A stretch of DNA of 64,000 nt from Saccharum officinarum (lineage: Eukaryota; Streptophyta; Magnoliopsida; Poales; Poaceae), in the NCBI GenBank assembly GCA_020631735.1, contig CM036215.1:9884346-9948345 (forward strand), in the 5' to 3' direction. Shown one piece after another: positions 1 through 11,681 of the stretch. Every line of letters starts with the position of its first letter. The stretch's first letter is position 1. Made by a program: the position numbers and the translations under genes. The notes beneath the pieces are model-generated. The model was not told the DNA's origin. It did not search any database and saw nothing but the letters and a program-made list of their open reading frames with translations.

Positions 1-654
1 TTTCACCTGACGATGTCATTGAAGGCAACACTTTCTCTAAAGCTTGCTGCTAATGATAAGTCCTTCATGTGTTGATCATCCATTAAGATGAGATTAATAA
101 GGTAGCATGACAACCAAGGGTAGACAGGAACGGTGTAAGAGAAAATGGCAAAAATTAGGATCGATTGAAAGATAAGTAAGATACAAGATGTCACTACCCC
201 ACTTAGCATAGATCGAGCTACTTCTCAAGACTTATACCTTCCGGGCCTACCTTTGAAACACGAAAACAAAGGCGACACACAGGCATCACATCAAACAAGA
301 CAAGCACACATCAGGCAAAATAAAGCACCAATCACATCATCGGTACTACACGTGCTTCTTCAACAATGGTGGTCATCCTGAGAAAAAGTATGGATGATGA
401 AAAGCCATCGAATCTTTGAACCAGGTAAGATCAGAAAACTTTTAGTAAAAACAACATAAAACAAAATCCAAGGGAGTAAGAAATAATAGCTCAAAGGAAG
501 CTATCAAGGAAGGGATACAACAAGACAAGGAAGAGAAATAGTCAAAATCAATGAGTCAAGGGATGACAAAACAGTTTTATCGTAAAATAAGTTTTAGAAT
601 ACGTCCAGTGCTACTTGGCATACGTCCTACAGTCAACACCGCTCTGATACCACT
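1..654 (-). mobile_element. Internal region and primer-binding site of an LTR element running off the left edge
   Basis: The stretch left of the LTR at 655-911 ends with a primer-binding site on the minus strand. The complement of 637-652 reads TGGTATCAGAGCGGTG, matching the usual plant initiator-Met tRNA primer site, two bases inside the LTR. The retroelement therefore reads leftward and continues outside the window. No gag or pol similarity is visible in these 634 bases. They would be the untranslated leader, or the body of a non-autonomous (LARD or TRIM type) element. The short minus-strand ORF at 3-209 has no recognisable domain. Confidence 0.55.
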
Positions 655-911
655 TGTAATGCCCTAGAGTCCAAACGGCTTAGATCCACTCTGCACGCTG
701 AATGAACCACACCTACCACCATCTCACTTACGCTTTCGTCCCCGCTTCACGTAAAAGGATTAACCTGGGGATGGTGAGATGGACTCTAGAAGCCTTATAT
801 GTTGGTCTCTCCCACTCTAAACAACCAAGGTGGGACTAAACTCTCCACAATATCTCATAACATTCACATGGGCCACTATGGACCAAATTCCAAATTGGAC
901 CGGGTGTGACA
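655..911 (-). repeat. Long terminal repeat (5' LTR of a minus-strand element)
   Basis: This 257-bp block begins TGTAATGCCC and ends GGGTGTGACA on the plus strand. Read on the minus strand it starts TGTCACACCCGG, a start seen in many grass LTRs, and ends in ACA. The tRNA-Met-type primer site directly to its left (637-652) fixes its orientation as the 5' LTR. The partner LTR and the coding region lie outside the window, so family and age cannot be given. Confidence 0.7.
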
Positions 912-2244
912 GAAAATCACATTTGATGGAGATTAGAGAGGATCTAGTGCATTTTCATCTAGTGGCACTAGTTCATCATTGAAGTTGTGGAATTCTTGTT
1001 ACTCTTGGTGGTTGCCGCCACCTACATGGCTTAGAGGCAGCAGACATCTGTCGAGCATCGCAAGGAGATTTTGTGGGGCTCTAGAGGATGAACAGCAAGG
1101 ATCTCTTGTGCTCATCCCCACCAGCGGAGGTGAAGAGTAACTCTAGTGGATTCATGGTGTTGTTGGTGTACCTCATGATTGAGCCAGCTCATCCACTAGC
1201 GCTCACATCAGAGCCAAGATTGAGGGATTGTTGAGCTAGTAGAGGAGCGGTGATCCTTGGATATGCCACAATGGGGACATAGGTAGCTGACGACAAACAA
1301 TGGAACCTTAGGGAATAATCTTGTGTCTCCCCTTGTGGTTTGCACCTACTACACTTGTGCTCTTTACTTTGTGCACTCCTTGCTTGCGTAGTTATTTAGC
1401 TCTCTAGTTTGCTTGTCTTGTGTAGTTGTTCTTGCTAGATTGAGTAGTCAAGTTGCTTGTTCGAGTACCTCCTAGTTCTAGTAGTGTAACTAGTTGTTTA
1501 CCTATGATACTAGAATTTTGTAGGGCTTGCTCCTGTTTTGGCTTGCTTGCTAGTTAGGCTTAGTGCTTTTTAGGGCCTTATGTTGCCTAACTAGTTTTTG
1601 CTACTATTGTGCTTTTGAAGGAAATTTCTATAGGCTATTCACCCCTCTAGCCATCAACCGATCCCTTCATCTTGTTGACCCAGAACAGCCCTAGGTGTGT
1701 CCTCCTAGCGAGATCCTTCTCGGGAAGCATTCATTGGTTTTTATCATGGTCAATCTACCAAAATGAGCCAAGATGGTTTTGGAAACCAGATAGGGCGGTT
1801 TTCTCTGGCCCTGCTTCAATTTGATCCTTGTGCTGAGCACACTACCTCTTTGTGTGTGTGACTAGATTTTGCGTCAATGGGACATGTTTGATGTGATGGC
1901 CCTAGGGACTTATTCTTAGTGTAATTCTTTTAGTCTTGAGCTTCAACCAAATAAGGGGTGAGTAGAACTACAAAGGTAATGTTTGTTACTTTTAATTTTT
2001 ATAGCCCAGTTCAACCCTCCTCACAGCCTTGAATGACAATGGATAAAGTTTAATAAATCATGGAAACATACATCAAGCAAAAATCGACAAAATCAAGGTT
2101 GACAATATGATGGCTTATTGTGTACTTCTAGTGGCATAATTAGAAAGAGTGAAACAATGGTACCCTCTAGAATCAAGCCCAAAAGCCCGCCGAAGTTGCT
2201 TCCTAACTTGATACCATTTGGCGATAGCGATAGTTAGTATATTC
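912..2244. other. Non-genic; probable old LTR-element debris
   Basis: No ORF or splice-consistent gene is visible. About 1300-1680 is T-rich and carries a phrase ending in gctattcacccctctagcc. Similar phrases occur near the ends of long grass LTRs, including the solo LTR at 58840 in this window (gggtgaatagcc on the other strand). I read it as a degraded LTR fragment without definable ends. Confidence 0.3.
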
Positions 2245-2507
2245 TACTCCCTCCTTCCCAAATTATAAGTCATTCCAAGAATCTTGGAGAGTTAAAGCAT
2301 CTCAAGTTTGACCAAATTTATATAATAATATAATAACATTTATGACACCAACTAAGTATCATTAGATTCTTTATTAATTATATTTTCATAGTATACCTAT
2401 TTGATGTTATAAATCTTTGTAATTCTCGCTGTAATTTTGGTTAAACTTGAGATGTTTTGACTCTTCAAGATTCTTGGAATGACTTATAATTTGGAATGGA
2501 GGGAGTA
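2245..2507. mobile_element. Stowaway-like MITE
   Basis: The element runs CTCCCTCC (2247) to GGAGGGAG (2505) and is flanked by the dinucleotide TA on both sides (2245-2246, 2506-2507), the Tc1/Mariner target duplication. About 48 bases at each end are nearly perfect inverted repeats, so the whole 259-bp element can fold on itself. It has no coding capacity. The superfamily call rests on the terminal sequence plus the TA duplication. Confidence 0.9.
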
Positions 2508-3096
2508 GTATTTAGTTGTTAAGAGTATTTGTTTTCTTCCTCTTCCCCTGCTTCTTGTTAAGCCTTTGGTCTTATTTCCATCGTTGTAGCCAGTGTGTGA
2601 TGGTTGTTTTTGTTTTTGTGATCGGTGCCCCATGTGGTTGGGTCAGGTTGAATCGGCCCATGTAGTCAAGATTTTTTTGGTTTTCTTGTTATTTTTTATG
2701 ATCTTCTAATAAAATGGTATGACAAATCTCTTAATGATTTTCATGAAAAAAAACTCAAATGCAAATGAGGTCATCATTGCATCTCTTTGAAGATTAATCT
2801 CACCAGAGGTCCATGTCATAGATAAATGCAATCAAACGTTTTAGGACATTGGCTTCATTGTTATTATTCATCAACTAGCTATAACTAAGATATGATACTA
2901 AAGATAGATGTGCCCATATTTATTCCTCCCGATGATGATGACGATGATGATAGCAGTGATGGAAGAGAAAAACCTAAGAAACAAAATAAATCATATTTGT
3001 TATCAATGCTAAATCGATAAAAGTGTGAGAATACAACTGTTTACATTTAGTACTTGATATATGTACTAGATGTTAGTGGAACACAAATGATATTAA
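2508..3096. other. Intergenic, no gene seen
   Basis: AT-rich sequence between the MITE and the 3' end of the small Cys-rich gene. It contains an ATG-rich microsatellite-like stretch (gatgatgatgacgatgatga near 2931) and no ORF of note. Part of it could be 3' untranslated sequence of the minus-strand gene ending at 3097. Confidence 0.4.
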
Positions 3097-3421
3097 CTAC
3101 TTACTTCCACATATGCTTCCGACTGGCACTGGCTTGTTACAATCGCGTGCAAGACGAAGAATCTTATCTATGCTTACTGTCTTCTCATCTTCCATGGTGA
3201 GAATTTGGCAAATGCAAGTCATATCACATTCTTCCACAAGTTCACGACAAAGTGGAATCTGGACCAATATAGTCACCTGAAATTTTTATGGAATACTTGC
3301 ATTTGTATAGAACCAAATCTTTCTGGAGATAAAAATCTGGCTCACCCCGAGTTTGATGTGTTGTAAACATGATGAAAACTAAAGCAAAGATCAAAACTTC
3401 AAGGGTCACTTTTGTAGCCAT
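3097..3421 (-). pseudogene. Small secreted Cys-rich (LTP/inhibitor-like) protein gene with one frameshift
   Basis: An ATG at 3421 (minus) opens a 59-codon frame with a textbook signal peptide (a charged start, a hydrophobic core around residues 8-20, then a polar cleavage region) and a later KCKYSIKI segment. The frame closes at TCG TGA. One base out of phase, the sequence continues for about 47 codons with regularly spaced cysteines (CRELVEECDMTCIC, then RDCNKPVPVGSICGSK) to a TAG at 3097. Dropping one T in the TTT at 3248-3250 would join them into roughly 105 residues. The C...C...CxC...C...C spacing recalls the lipid-transfer/inhibitor (AAI) fold; that family call is my inference. It is either a recent pseudogene or a base-call error. 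A GT-AG intron could not rescue the phase. Confidence 0.6.
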
Positions 3422-3515
3422 CCTGTACTATACTTTGGTGTTGATGTTGCTATAATCAAGTATCTCTTCTAGGTAACCAGGTGCTTGTGTATACCTTACA
3501 TGTATTGGACCATTG

Positions 3516-3524
3516 TATTTATAG
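3516..3524 (-). promoter_or_regulatory. TATA box of the small Cys-rich gene
   Basis: The minus strand reads CTATAAATA, about 95 bases upstream of the ATG at 3421. That fits a plant core promoter with a 5' leader of about 60 bases. Confidence 0.5.
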
Positions 3525-5529
3525 AGTATTAGAACCTAAGGCTAACTTGGATCTATATGCAATAATCTGTGATTCGATACCATTGCATTAAAATACATGT
3601 GACGTACGTAGAGATAGATGTGAAAATCAAATCTCTGTGCAAGGAAATAAATGTTAAGAAATCTTTGAGAGCATATCGAATCTCCATATCATGAAACGAA
3701 ATAAATGTTTAGAAATCTTCGAAAAATTCTGAATAGTGCATCAAAATCCAAGTCATAATATAAAACAAATTAATAGAAATCTCAAAAGTATATTGTTATA
3801 TTCGAGCACTTCACTAACTATGAAGACAAAGTAATTTTTATATCTTCGACTATCAAACTCAAAAAACATTTAATTTTGCATGTCAATACTTCGATCTATT
3901 CGCGGCAAAAATTCCCATTTTGCCATGACTATCTCTGCACTTTAAGGAACTTTTTCATTTATTTAATTTATTTCTTACTGATGAAGTCTGACTTTTCACC
4001 TTTGTGACTAAGAATGCACATAATCATTAAGTTCACAAATATCTAAATAGGAGTACACCAAGATTTAAAACCCTAGTGGGTAGAGTCATGGCACAAAAAC
4101 ATCCTAGTCATTGCATCAACAAGGATGTAGTTATTGAACATTCGTTCCTTGTGTGATAGAATATCTCTGCCTCGATTTGAGCCTCCAACTTATCATGCAT
4201 GCTCATTTGTTTGGTCTATAATGTGTTTCCATAGAAAATGTGTAAATATATTATTTCCGTGACATGGAACTATCTTTATACTTTAAAGGGACAAGTAAAT
4301 GTGTCCATGCGTTACAACAGGAATGTACACCTTGTTGCGCGGTCATCTAAATGTTCTTGTGGCTCAGAGATTTATGTAATGGTTGTGCCATCTATTCTAT
4401 TACATATTATAATAGGACTACGAGCCATTGTTGGATGCACAAAGCATGTGGTTCTAACTCGTATGGGCACAGGTCATGGGTCAAGAGAGACGCTAGGCAT
4501 GGTAAGAAGTAAAAAGGATGTACAGAAGGATCACTTCACTCTTTAATATGAGGTATAAACTAGAACCAGAGACCAAAAAATTCTTTTGTATCTACATGTA
4601 TAGCCTTAACAATTTTGCATCAATCGACTGATAGCAATAGGATTTTGCTTCTCGAGAAGCGCCTTTTTTTTCCTACCAAAAGATAAATACTCTCATGGTT
4701 GTTTTGAAATTTATATTGTCACATATGTTTAAATTAGATCATCGGTATATGAAAAGTTAATTACACTTACAACTCATGATTGATGTTAGGCACTAGATTC
4801 ATCATAAAAATAATTTTATAGTATATAGTTTTCACTATTTGAAACGATATATTTATCACAATTGCAAGTTATAGTGTTATATAAGAGACCGTGTCAATAC
4901 CTAGAGGATCAATATTGTTGTTTTCAATACTTCTCCCAAATGCATTATTGTCTCTATTAGTTAGATTATGTTTGCTCCTAACCTATCATGCCAAGTTTTC
5001 TTTTGCTCTTGCCCTCATAACGAGATATGCTCTTTCAACTCATATACCTTTGCCTTTAGTTGGAGCTCTCCTATGGGCTTAATGCCACTATGTACATCTA
5101 AATTTTCTTCATTATTCTCATTGTTTGTCCTCTTTCAAAGGACAATACACCCAATAAGGAGTGGATTGGGCTTTTACAAACCTTTTTTGCATAATATAAA
5201 CGTGTCACTTAGCCAAATGCTGACAAAGCGTGACTAATTTACTACAAAAAATGTTATGCAACCTAGATTTTGACCCTACTATATCATGACAATTCTTATA
5301 AAGTAAACTGCCGAATGCAAAGAGAGGGTTAGGAAGACTCAGCTTTTTCATGAGATTTTGAAGTGTTAATACTCTTCACTAGTTTTTATTGGAGCATCTA
5401 CAATTTTCTTGAAACCTTAGTAGGAGCTTTGCCATATCATAAGAAGAAAGCAAGTCAAAATTTTACATAAGTAAATTACATGGGTAAAAAAGGGACACAA
5501 ACGTGGTACATAAAGCAAAAAAAACATTA
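3525..5529. other. AT-rich intergenic sequence; possible Helitron-like remnant at about 4300-4560
   Basis: No convincing gene. Around 4300-4550 there is a phrase with catgcgttacaacaggaat, ctcgtatgggcacaggtcat and cactctttaatatgaggtata. Related phrases recur at 50150-50470. The minus-strand TATTAAAG near the end resembles a Helitron 5' terminus. The 102-residue ORF at 4238-4546 lies in this repeat and shows no domain. The rest has no recognisable feature. Confidence 0.3.
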
Positions 5530-5864
5530 GGGAACATATGGGTGTCCGCATGCTTGCTTAAGCCCCAACTCCTCCTTGATTAATCCCATCACTTGTAAAG
5601 GTGATATCTATTTCTTGGAAAGCTCTTAAATTCCACTCCTTCCATATATTCCATGTCATGTACATTAATATTGTTGTCGTTGTTTTTTGCTACAAAGCGG
5701 ATTGCCCCTGTAGTGCACCATTGTTGCATTGTCTCCACATTTGGTGATGATAGCCTTATACAATCTCCTACCCAATTTCTGACAAGTAGCTAGACTTCTA
5801 AAACAAAAGGGTAAAGTACACAAAGATGTCATGTTGTCTTTAGATGTTGGTTGCACATTAGACA
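5530..5864 (-). mobile_element. LINE (L1 type) ORF2 C-terminal end, piece 1 of a split element
   Basis: Translation of the minus strand gives a broken zinc-finger segment (CLMCNQHLKT, then HLCVLYPF) followed by WNIWKEWNLRAFQEI, the pattern of the C-terminal tail of plant L1 ORF2 proteins (zf-RVT region and W..WK.RN motif). Stops and phase changes show that it is dead. The upstream part of the same protein resumes at 7299, so the LTR-like block at 5865-7298 was inserted into this LINE. Confidence 0.65.
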
Positions 5865-7298
5865 TGTTGGATTTTGTTGATGTTCCTTATTCATCATTTA
5901 TGACCATCAACATGATATTCATTTGAGCATAAAATCAAGATAAAAGCATTATATTATGATTTTACTTGGTTCCACTTGTACTTGGAAGATTGTGTATGCA
6001 GGGGCAAAAATGGTCAACACATGTCAATACAAGGCTTCTAGAAGGCATTCCACGCAGCAGGGGGGCTAGAGCCCACTTGGCGTCGCCCGGCGCCACTTGG
6101 CTCCCCTCCACATCACTGATCCGTAGCAACACACTCCCAAGTGAATCCATTCGTTGGTGGCAAGTCGGTTGGTTGATCAACACTCCAGGATGGAAGTATA
6201 AGGATCCATGGTCCCACCATCCAACTGTCGTGATCAAATGCACAAAAAATGTTCATACCCACGCTCTACACCTGGACGGCCACCACACACAAGATGGAGG
6301 GCCCGACCCTCAGTGGGGTGCCGGCCAGCGCCCTCACCACACCGCCCGGTGCCACCCAGTGTCTGAACTGCCTCACTCTTCTTCACATGCAAGGAAACAC
6401 ACTGAAGATCAATCCTATGCATTGTTTTGTGGCGGTTTCATCAAGGGAAGAGAAGGGGTGTCACATGGATTGATGACATGGTGGTGGAGTAGCCCCTACT
6501 CCACCTCCACTATAAATGGAGGGGGTACCCCCTCACTCTCAAGACACACCACACACTTGAGCTCCACTCTCTTCATCATAGTTGTAGTGGTAGTGTCTCT
6601 CTAGATGGCTCTCATCTAGTTGTAGTAGAGAGAATATGGAGAGAGAAGAGGAGAGAGCTGGGGAGGAGCCAGGCCTGTCAGATCCTCCTCGACTTTGTAT
6701 CTCTGCGGGTGCAGCTCATCTTTGAGTAATATTAAGGTTATTTCTCTAGTATTTCTAAGTTTTCTATTTAATTAAGTTCAGTTCTTACTTTACTTACTTG
6801 ATCTCTGCTTGCATTGAGTGCTCTAGTTTTAATGTTGAATTAGAGTAGTAATCGTTAGTGTAGACGTGGTGTCTAGGCTAGTGTTTACCTGAGATTGCAC
6901 CCAATCCTACGCATAGTTGTGGTAGCCCCAGAGGTGACAGCTCTGTAAGGCCTTTGTAATCCACCACGTTAGGATTGGTATCTTCATAGAACTTTTTGGC
7001 AGTCTTCCCCCTACCACTTCTCCTCAATTCATTCGATGGTCAGAAAGGTACTATTGCTCCAAAATAAATGAGTGTAGTAAGCCTTAGCCTTGATTAATTA
7101 GTTCATCTTATAAAATCTTAGGAGACCCTCTCTGCCCACAAAACATTTCATTTAGTCTTTCCTGGGACGTTCTTGATTCATTACTAGTTCACTTCGCGTT
7201 CCTCGTGGAAATCGATACCTTGGAATACTCCTTGGTGAAAGCTACATCGGTATCCGTGCGCTTGCGGATTTCTCTGTGTGCGTTAATAAATACCAATA
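5865..7298 (+). repeat. LTR-like insertion inside the LINE
   Basis: The block starts TGTTGG and stops near TTAATAAATACCAATA, with LINE coding sequence on both sides in the same orientation. It has a promoter-like stretch (CTATAAATGGAGGGGG near 6511) followed by purine-rich GA leader sequence. Its end carries TATCCGTGCGCTTGCGGATT, a phrase I associate with the ends of long grass LTRs. No matching target duplication could be fixed and the terminal CA appears mutated to TA. The ORFs inside (for example 5966-6604) have no domain. Most likely a solo or truncated LTR. Confidence 0.5.
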
Positions 7299-9355
7299 TA
7301 TTGCATGGACAATTCCATTGTATTAAGTCATCTATCGTTAGGATCTTTGCTTGTGATAGTAACCATGCGAAGAACATGTGTTTCTCCTCAGCATGCGCCC
7401 TCCAGATATATAGATTTGGAATTGAAAGGGGGACACTGATCCTTTAAACTGTGCTAGCTATGCCGATCTTGCACAAGGTGTTGTCCTGTTCCACCAATTG
7501 GACTTCCTACACAAGGTCCCAGAGTTTCACAAACTCCGTCATTTGTTGTACAGATTCTATCCTCCATAAACCCCATGTCCAGTTCATATTTAGAAGCTCA
7601 TCATTCATTTTTAGTTCTTTCTCCAAGCCAATGGGTACAGATTTGGTGCTATGTGTCAACTGGTGCTCAACCATTTAGCCAAGATGAGTTCCAAAAGCTC
7701 GCTTTGTCTCCTCGCCCAACAGTTACCACCATCAAGGCACGAACAAGAGCTTTACCCCTTTGATCGCACGGCAGAACAGTCCCCACCCACGGTCTTGCAG
7801 GATCAACCCACTTGTACCAAAGCCATATAAGTCTCAAAGCCCTTCTAAATCTGCCCAAGTCAAGGATCCCCAGCCCACCAAGGTTCTTTGGTCTTGCTAC
7901 TTTTGGCCATTGCACTAGATAGTGACCCCGTTCGCATTAGCTTTCCCTTTCCAAAGGAACCCCCTCCTAATCTTGTTGATGTGCTTTATTGACCATTCCT
8001 TGATTGGAAAGACTGGGAAGTGCACTAGAATTGAAGAAAAAGCTCATAGAGTTTACCAAATTAAGCCACCCATGTCTATCGAAGAACGTGGCCTTCCAAC
8101 TCGGCAATTTCACAACCACTTTATCAATCAACGGGTAAACCTCAACCCTCCGTAGTGGCTTAACATTTAGAGGCAAGACCCAAATATTTGCATGTAAAGG
8201 CTTTGACCTCAGATGGAATGCCATCTAGGAGAGCAACTAGAGATGTGAGGGATCACAAGCAATTGGATGGAACACACATTTATAAAGATTGGTTATAGAC
8301 CAGATGCTTGACTGAAGGCCGATAAAATCTCAAGCATTGCATTGATCTCTTGCATCGTCGAATTCAAAAAACATTGTCTCATCATCAGCATATAGGCTCA
8401 CCCTTAGCTTCACAGATCTGTGTTGAATTGGTTGTAGCATGTTGACCTGGGTGGCACTTTCAAAGAGCCTCTACAGGGGGTCAATTGCTAGAACAAATAG
8501 TAAAGATAACAGGTGATCACCTTGCCTTAAACCCCTCCCATGATCATATCCATTCACCTCTTGAACCGTTAATCAAAACAACAGAGGAACTTGTGTACAT
8601 GAGGGCACACACCCAAGCTCGCCACCGTGCGCCAAATCCTAGTTTCTATAAAACTTCCTGTAAATAATCCCATTTGATCGAAGCAAAAGCCTTCATGATG
8701 TCCAACTTGACGAATAAAGCTGGATACTTGGCTTTATGTAAATCTTTGATTACCCTTGAATGTACAGGAAGTTATCATCTTGCTCTGTTCCATAGTAAAA
8801 GCACTCTGGCTTCTCGAGGTCAAAGAAAAGGAGGTGGCTAGCCTTGACGCCAATAGTTTGGATATCAGTTTGGCCATACTATGCATCAGACTTATTGGAC
8901 GAAAGTCAGACCACGAGGCTGCATCAATTTTCTTTGGTATGAGGACAATATGTGTAGTGTTGACCGTACATCTTTAGGTACTAGTCATGCTGATTGTAGT
9001 AGTTCACTGCTCCCATTATGTCATGTTTGATTATTTCCCACGACGCTATGTAGAAAATCCCAATATAGCCATCCGAGCCTGGTGTTTTCTCCGTAGTCAA
9101 ATCATTTATCATTGCTCTAGCTTGCTCAACTGAGAACTGTTCCTCAAAATGAGATAGGTTCTGTGATTGTAAATCAAGCATGTCCCAATTCACGGTGTGG
9201 GTTCTGGGTTTTGGGCTGCCAAATAGGTTGTTGAAGTGTTGAAGCATTGTTTGTTCTTTCTCATTTTGCGTATATACCACTGTTTCATTGGACTGTAAAC
9301 TTTGAATGAAGCTTCTTCTACATCTAGCATTGAATGAAGCTAGGAGAGTTTATGT
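7299..9355 (-). mobile_element. LINE (L1 type) ORF2, piece 2 (reverse transcriptase to zf-RVT)
   Basis: Read leftward on the minus strand, protein fragments follow the order of plant L1 ORF2. A pre-RT segment at 8981-9280 contains PGSDGYIGIF. A weak YADD-region remnant lies near 8350-8400. A post-RT segment around 8000-8200 is followed by ARPKNLGGLGILDL at 7667-7915 and FFAWLLSQAKILTIDDL at 7299-7377. Many stops and phase shifts separate them. The element continues 3' at 5530-5864 and, by its coding order, 5' at 20410-20628. Confidence 0.75.
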
Positions 9356-10956
9356 GCTTAGACTTCTCTCCCCTGGCCCCCGCGTCGCTCTCGCGGAGGG
9401 CGACTCGGGCGGCGCCGCCACCCGCCACCAAGCACCCCCCTCTCGCCAGCCTTACTCCCGCTGTCGTCGCCGCCCTTGCTCGTGGCGGCGGCGGCCAGCG
9501 GCGGCGCCCTCAAAAAGGGGTACCGTCCACTCCCCGCTCCCCCCTCCCCACGCTCCACCTCCCCCGCCTCGCCCCACCACCATCTCCGGCGAACTCCGGC
9601 GTTGGCCGGCCAGATCCAAGCATCTGCGGGCTAGATCCGGCGGTTTGAGATGCCCGACCCCCCCTTACCCGCCTAGCGGCGGTGGCTCGGTCACCGTCCA
9701 TGGGGGGCCTGCGGCTCTCTGACGACTGGGGCGGGTTGGGGTCAGCCGGATCCGGGCCCGTGGGGCCCCGGATCTGGCTTCGGCCCTGCCATCCCCGCCC
9801 CTTCCCCCTCCCCCCCCGAGGCTTGGCGGTCGTGGCCAGGGCCACCCCCACCGCCGGCGGCCGGAGCCGGTTCCTTTGGGGCTAGGGGTGCGCGGGCGGG
9901 GGCCGTGTGCGCTGCTGTGCGCATGGGTGGTGGGGCCCGCCATCCTCGATTGCCCCCTTTCTCTAACTGCGCTGGCACCTCGCTCCTTCGGCTCCGGCGG
10001 CTCGATGCGGGGCGAACGGTGGTATGGGTGGTGCGGCCAGTAGCGCTCTGTCCTGCACCATGGTGGTGTGGGCGGCTACTCTGGCGGTGCGTCATCGACG
10101 CCGTGGTGGCGTGGATGGCGTCGTCTCGCTCGTTTCACGCATCTGCAACGTCATGGTGGCGAGGCTGATGCCGGTCGAGCGGGCACACCTGCGACACGGT
10201 TTATCGACAGCGACTGGGAAGGTGATCTTCGTGCCATTGCGTGCACGGAATCGGTCTCTGGTCTCCGGCGTTGCTTGGGGTGAGGCGCAATGGTGAAAGC
10301 TTTACCCATTCGTTGGGTCGATGACGGCGATGCCTTTGGGTGTCGTTCACTTCCTTGGAAGCGTCTATCGAAAGGCCCTCCCCCTGCGTTGATGTTGGAG
10401 GCCGGTGCGGTGGCCGGCGGTCGGGATGGACGCAGTCGGCCTGTCGATGCCGCTCCTAGCTTGTGTATGTCGTGCTTCATCTCCTCTTCACTGTGGTCCG
10501 TCCAGCTCGAGTGTTTGGTGTCGCCGTATCTACCTAGCGTATGACGTCTTGTTCGCAGTGGCTACCTACTCACTGGCGGTTTGACCTCGCGACTACCTGG
10601 TCGCTGGAGCCTCTGGTGTACGACGTCTTCTTCGCAGTGGCTACCTGGTCACTGGCGGTTTCACCTCGCGACTACCTGGTTGCTTGAGGTTCTGGTGGAT
10701 GCTTGGCCACAGCGGCTGGACCCCCTCGGTTGGCGACCTTTGTGTGGATGTATCCCTTGTTGCAGGCACAACTTAGTTGTTAGTTGGTCGGTGTTCGGTG
10801 GTGGTGGTCCCCCCTGTGTTTCGTCAGTGTCTTGGGGTTGTCTTTGGTAATCTTGGGATTACTTGTGACTCCTTTGTATCAACTATGTATAGGTCTATTG
10901 ACCATTCTCCTCTGCTTAATGAAAAACGGGCTATATGCCTGGCCGCAAAAAAAAAA
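9356..10956 (+). mobile_element. GC-rich non-autonomous poly(A) retroposon with an L1-like 3' end
   Basis: This about 1.6-kb block is far richer in GC than its surroundings and ends CTTAATGAAAAACGGGC...GGCCGC plus ten A residues (10947-10956). That 3' end resembles the end of the LINE at 25150-25190. It carries no reverse transcriptase; the overlapping long ORFs on both strands come from GC-rich composition and change frame freely. A 79-bp tandem duplication lies at 10539-10696. The left boundary is set where LINE coding on the other strand fades and is approximate. I interpret it as an element copied in trans by an L1. Confidence 0.55.
10539..10696 (+). repeat. 79-bp direct tandem duplication
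   Basis: Units 10539-10617 and 10618-10696 share gacgtcttNttcgcagtgg, cactggcggttt and acctcgcgactacctgg with only a few differences. Confidence 0.85.
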
Positions 10957-11681
10957 TTGATTCTGACGAAGAACAACTTGGAGTCGGTGCTGGCTGCTTT
11001 TATTGCTAGGTCATCTTACGGCTGGATGTATCCCAAGAGAGCAGACCTCTCACTGCATTGGAAAGGGATTTGCGCACAAGATTAAAACACAGAGTTGTGG
11101 GCCTTTCAATCCTAGAGCGGGCCAGGAAGCGCCAAAGCTCGCGCATTAAAAATCTAAAGCTCGGGGATGCCAACACAAAATTTTCATCTCAAAGTTAATT
11201 CAAGAAGGCGCAAAAATTTCATACAGAGGCTGCAAAACGAACAAGGTTGGGCCATCGACCATGTGGAAAAACAGACTCTCGTCCAGGAGCACTTCACTTC
11301 AGAGTCGTCCTCCTGAAAGAACGACTGACCTCAACTAGGACACCCTGAACTTACCGTAGGTTGACCTTACCATACTAGACACCCCTTTCAACGAGCTAGA
11401 AGTTCTGGTGCTATTAAGCAAATGCCAAAAGACAAAGCACCAAGTCCGGATGGTTTCCCTATGGCTTTCTACCTCACTTGCTGGGACCTAGTGAAGCACA
11501 AGCTGATGAGCGTCATCCAAAGTTTCTATGATCTGAGAACAAATAGCCTCACAATGATAAACACTGCAAACATTATTCTGGTGCCAAAAAAAGAAGGTGC
11601 TGAAAGGATTGGTGACTATCGGCCATTAAGCCTCTCATTCATAGCATTGCCAAAATCATCACCAAAATCCTGGCATTGAGG
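10957..11681 (+). mobile_element. LINE 2 (L1 type), 5' part before the Copia insertion
   Basis: Coding pieces match the middle of plant L1 ORF2: a pre-RT segment ending in RIKNLKLGDANTKF (near 11140-11180), a second piece with SRRRKNFIQRLQNEQG (near 11205), and the RT entry at 11422-11679 with KAPSPDGFPMAFYLTCW and IGDYRPLSL. Phase changes separate the pieces. The element begins directly after the poly(A) of the preceding retroposon, so it is 5'-truncated and lacks ORF1 and the endonuclease. It resumes at 18414 beyond the Copia element. Confidence 0.85.
11677..11681. repeat. Target-site duplication TGAGG (left copy)
   Basis: TGAGG immediately precedes the left LTR at 11682. The same five bases follow the right LTR at 18414-18418. 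Confidence 0.95.

Noticed and set aside
3281..3347. GT-AG intron in the small Cys-rich gene
   Set aside because: The donor CGGG|GTGAGC leaves phase 1, but acceptors TTTCAG and GTCCAG both need phase 0 for the Cys-rich frame, and the unspliced sequence itself looks coding, so a one-base frameshift is the simpler reading.
5966..6604. 212-codon plus-strand ORF
   Set aside because: Lies within the LTR-like block that interrupts a LINE; runs through a promoter-like region and ends in low-complexity sequence.
9306..10544. Many overlapping ORFs of 60-140 codons on both strands
   Set aside because: They arise from GC-rich composition, switch frame without conserved motifs and lie inside a poly(A) retroposon.
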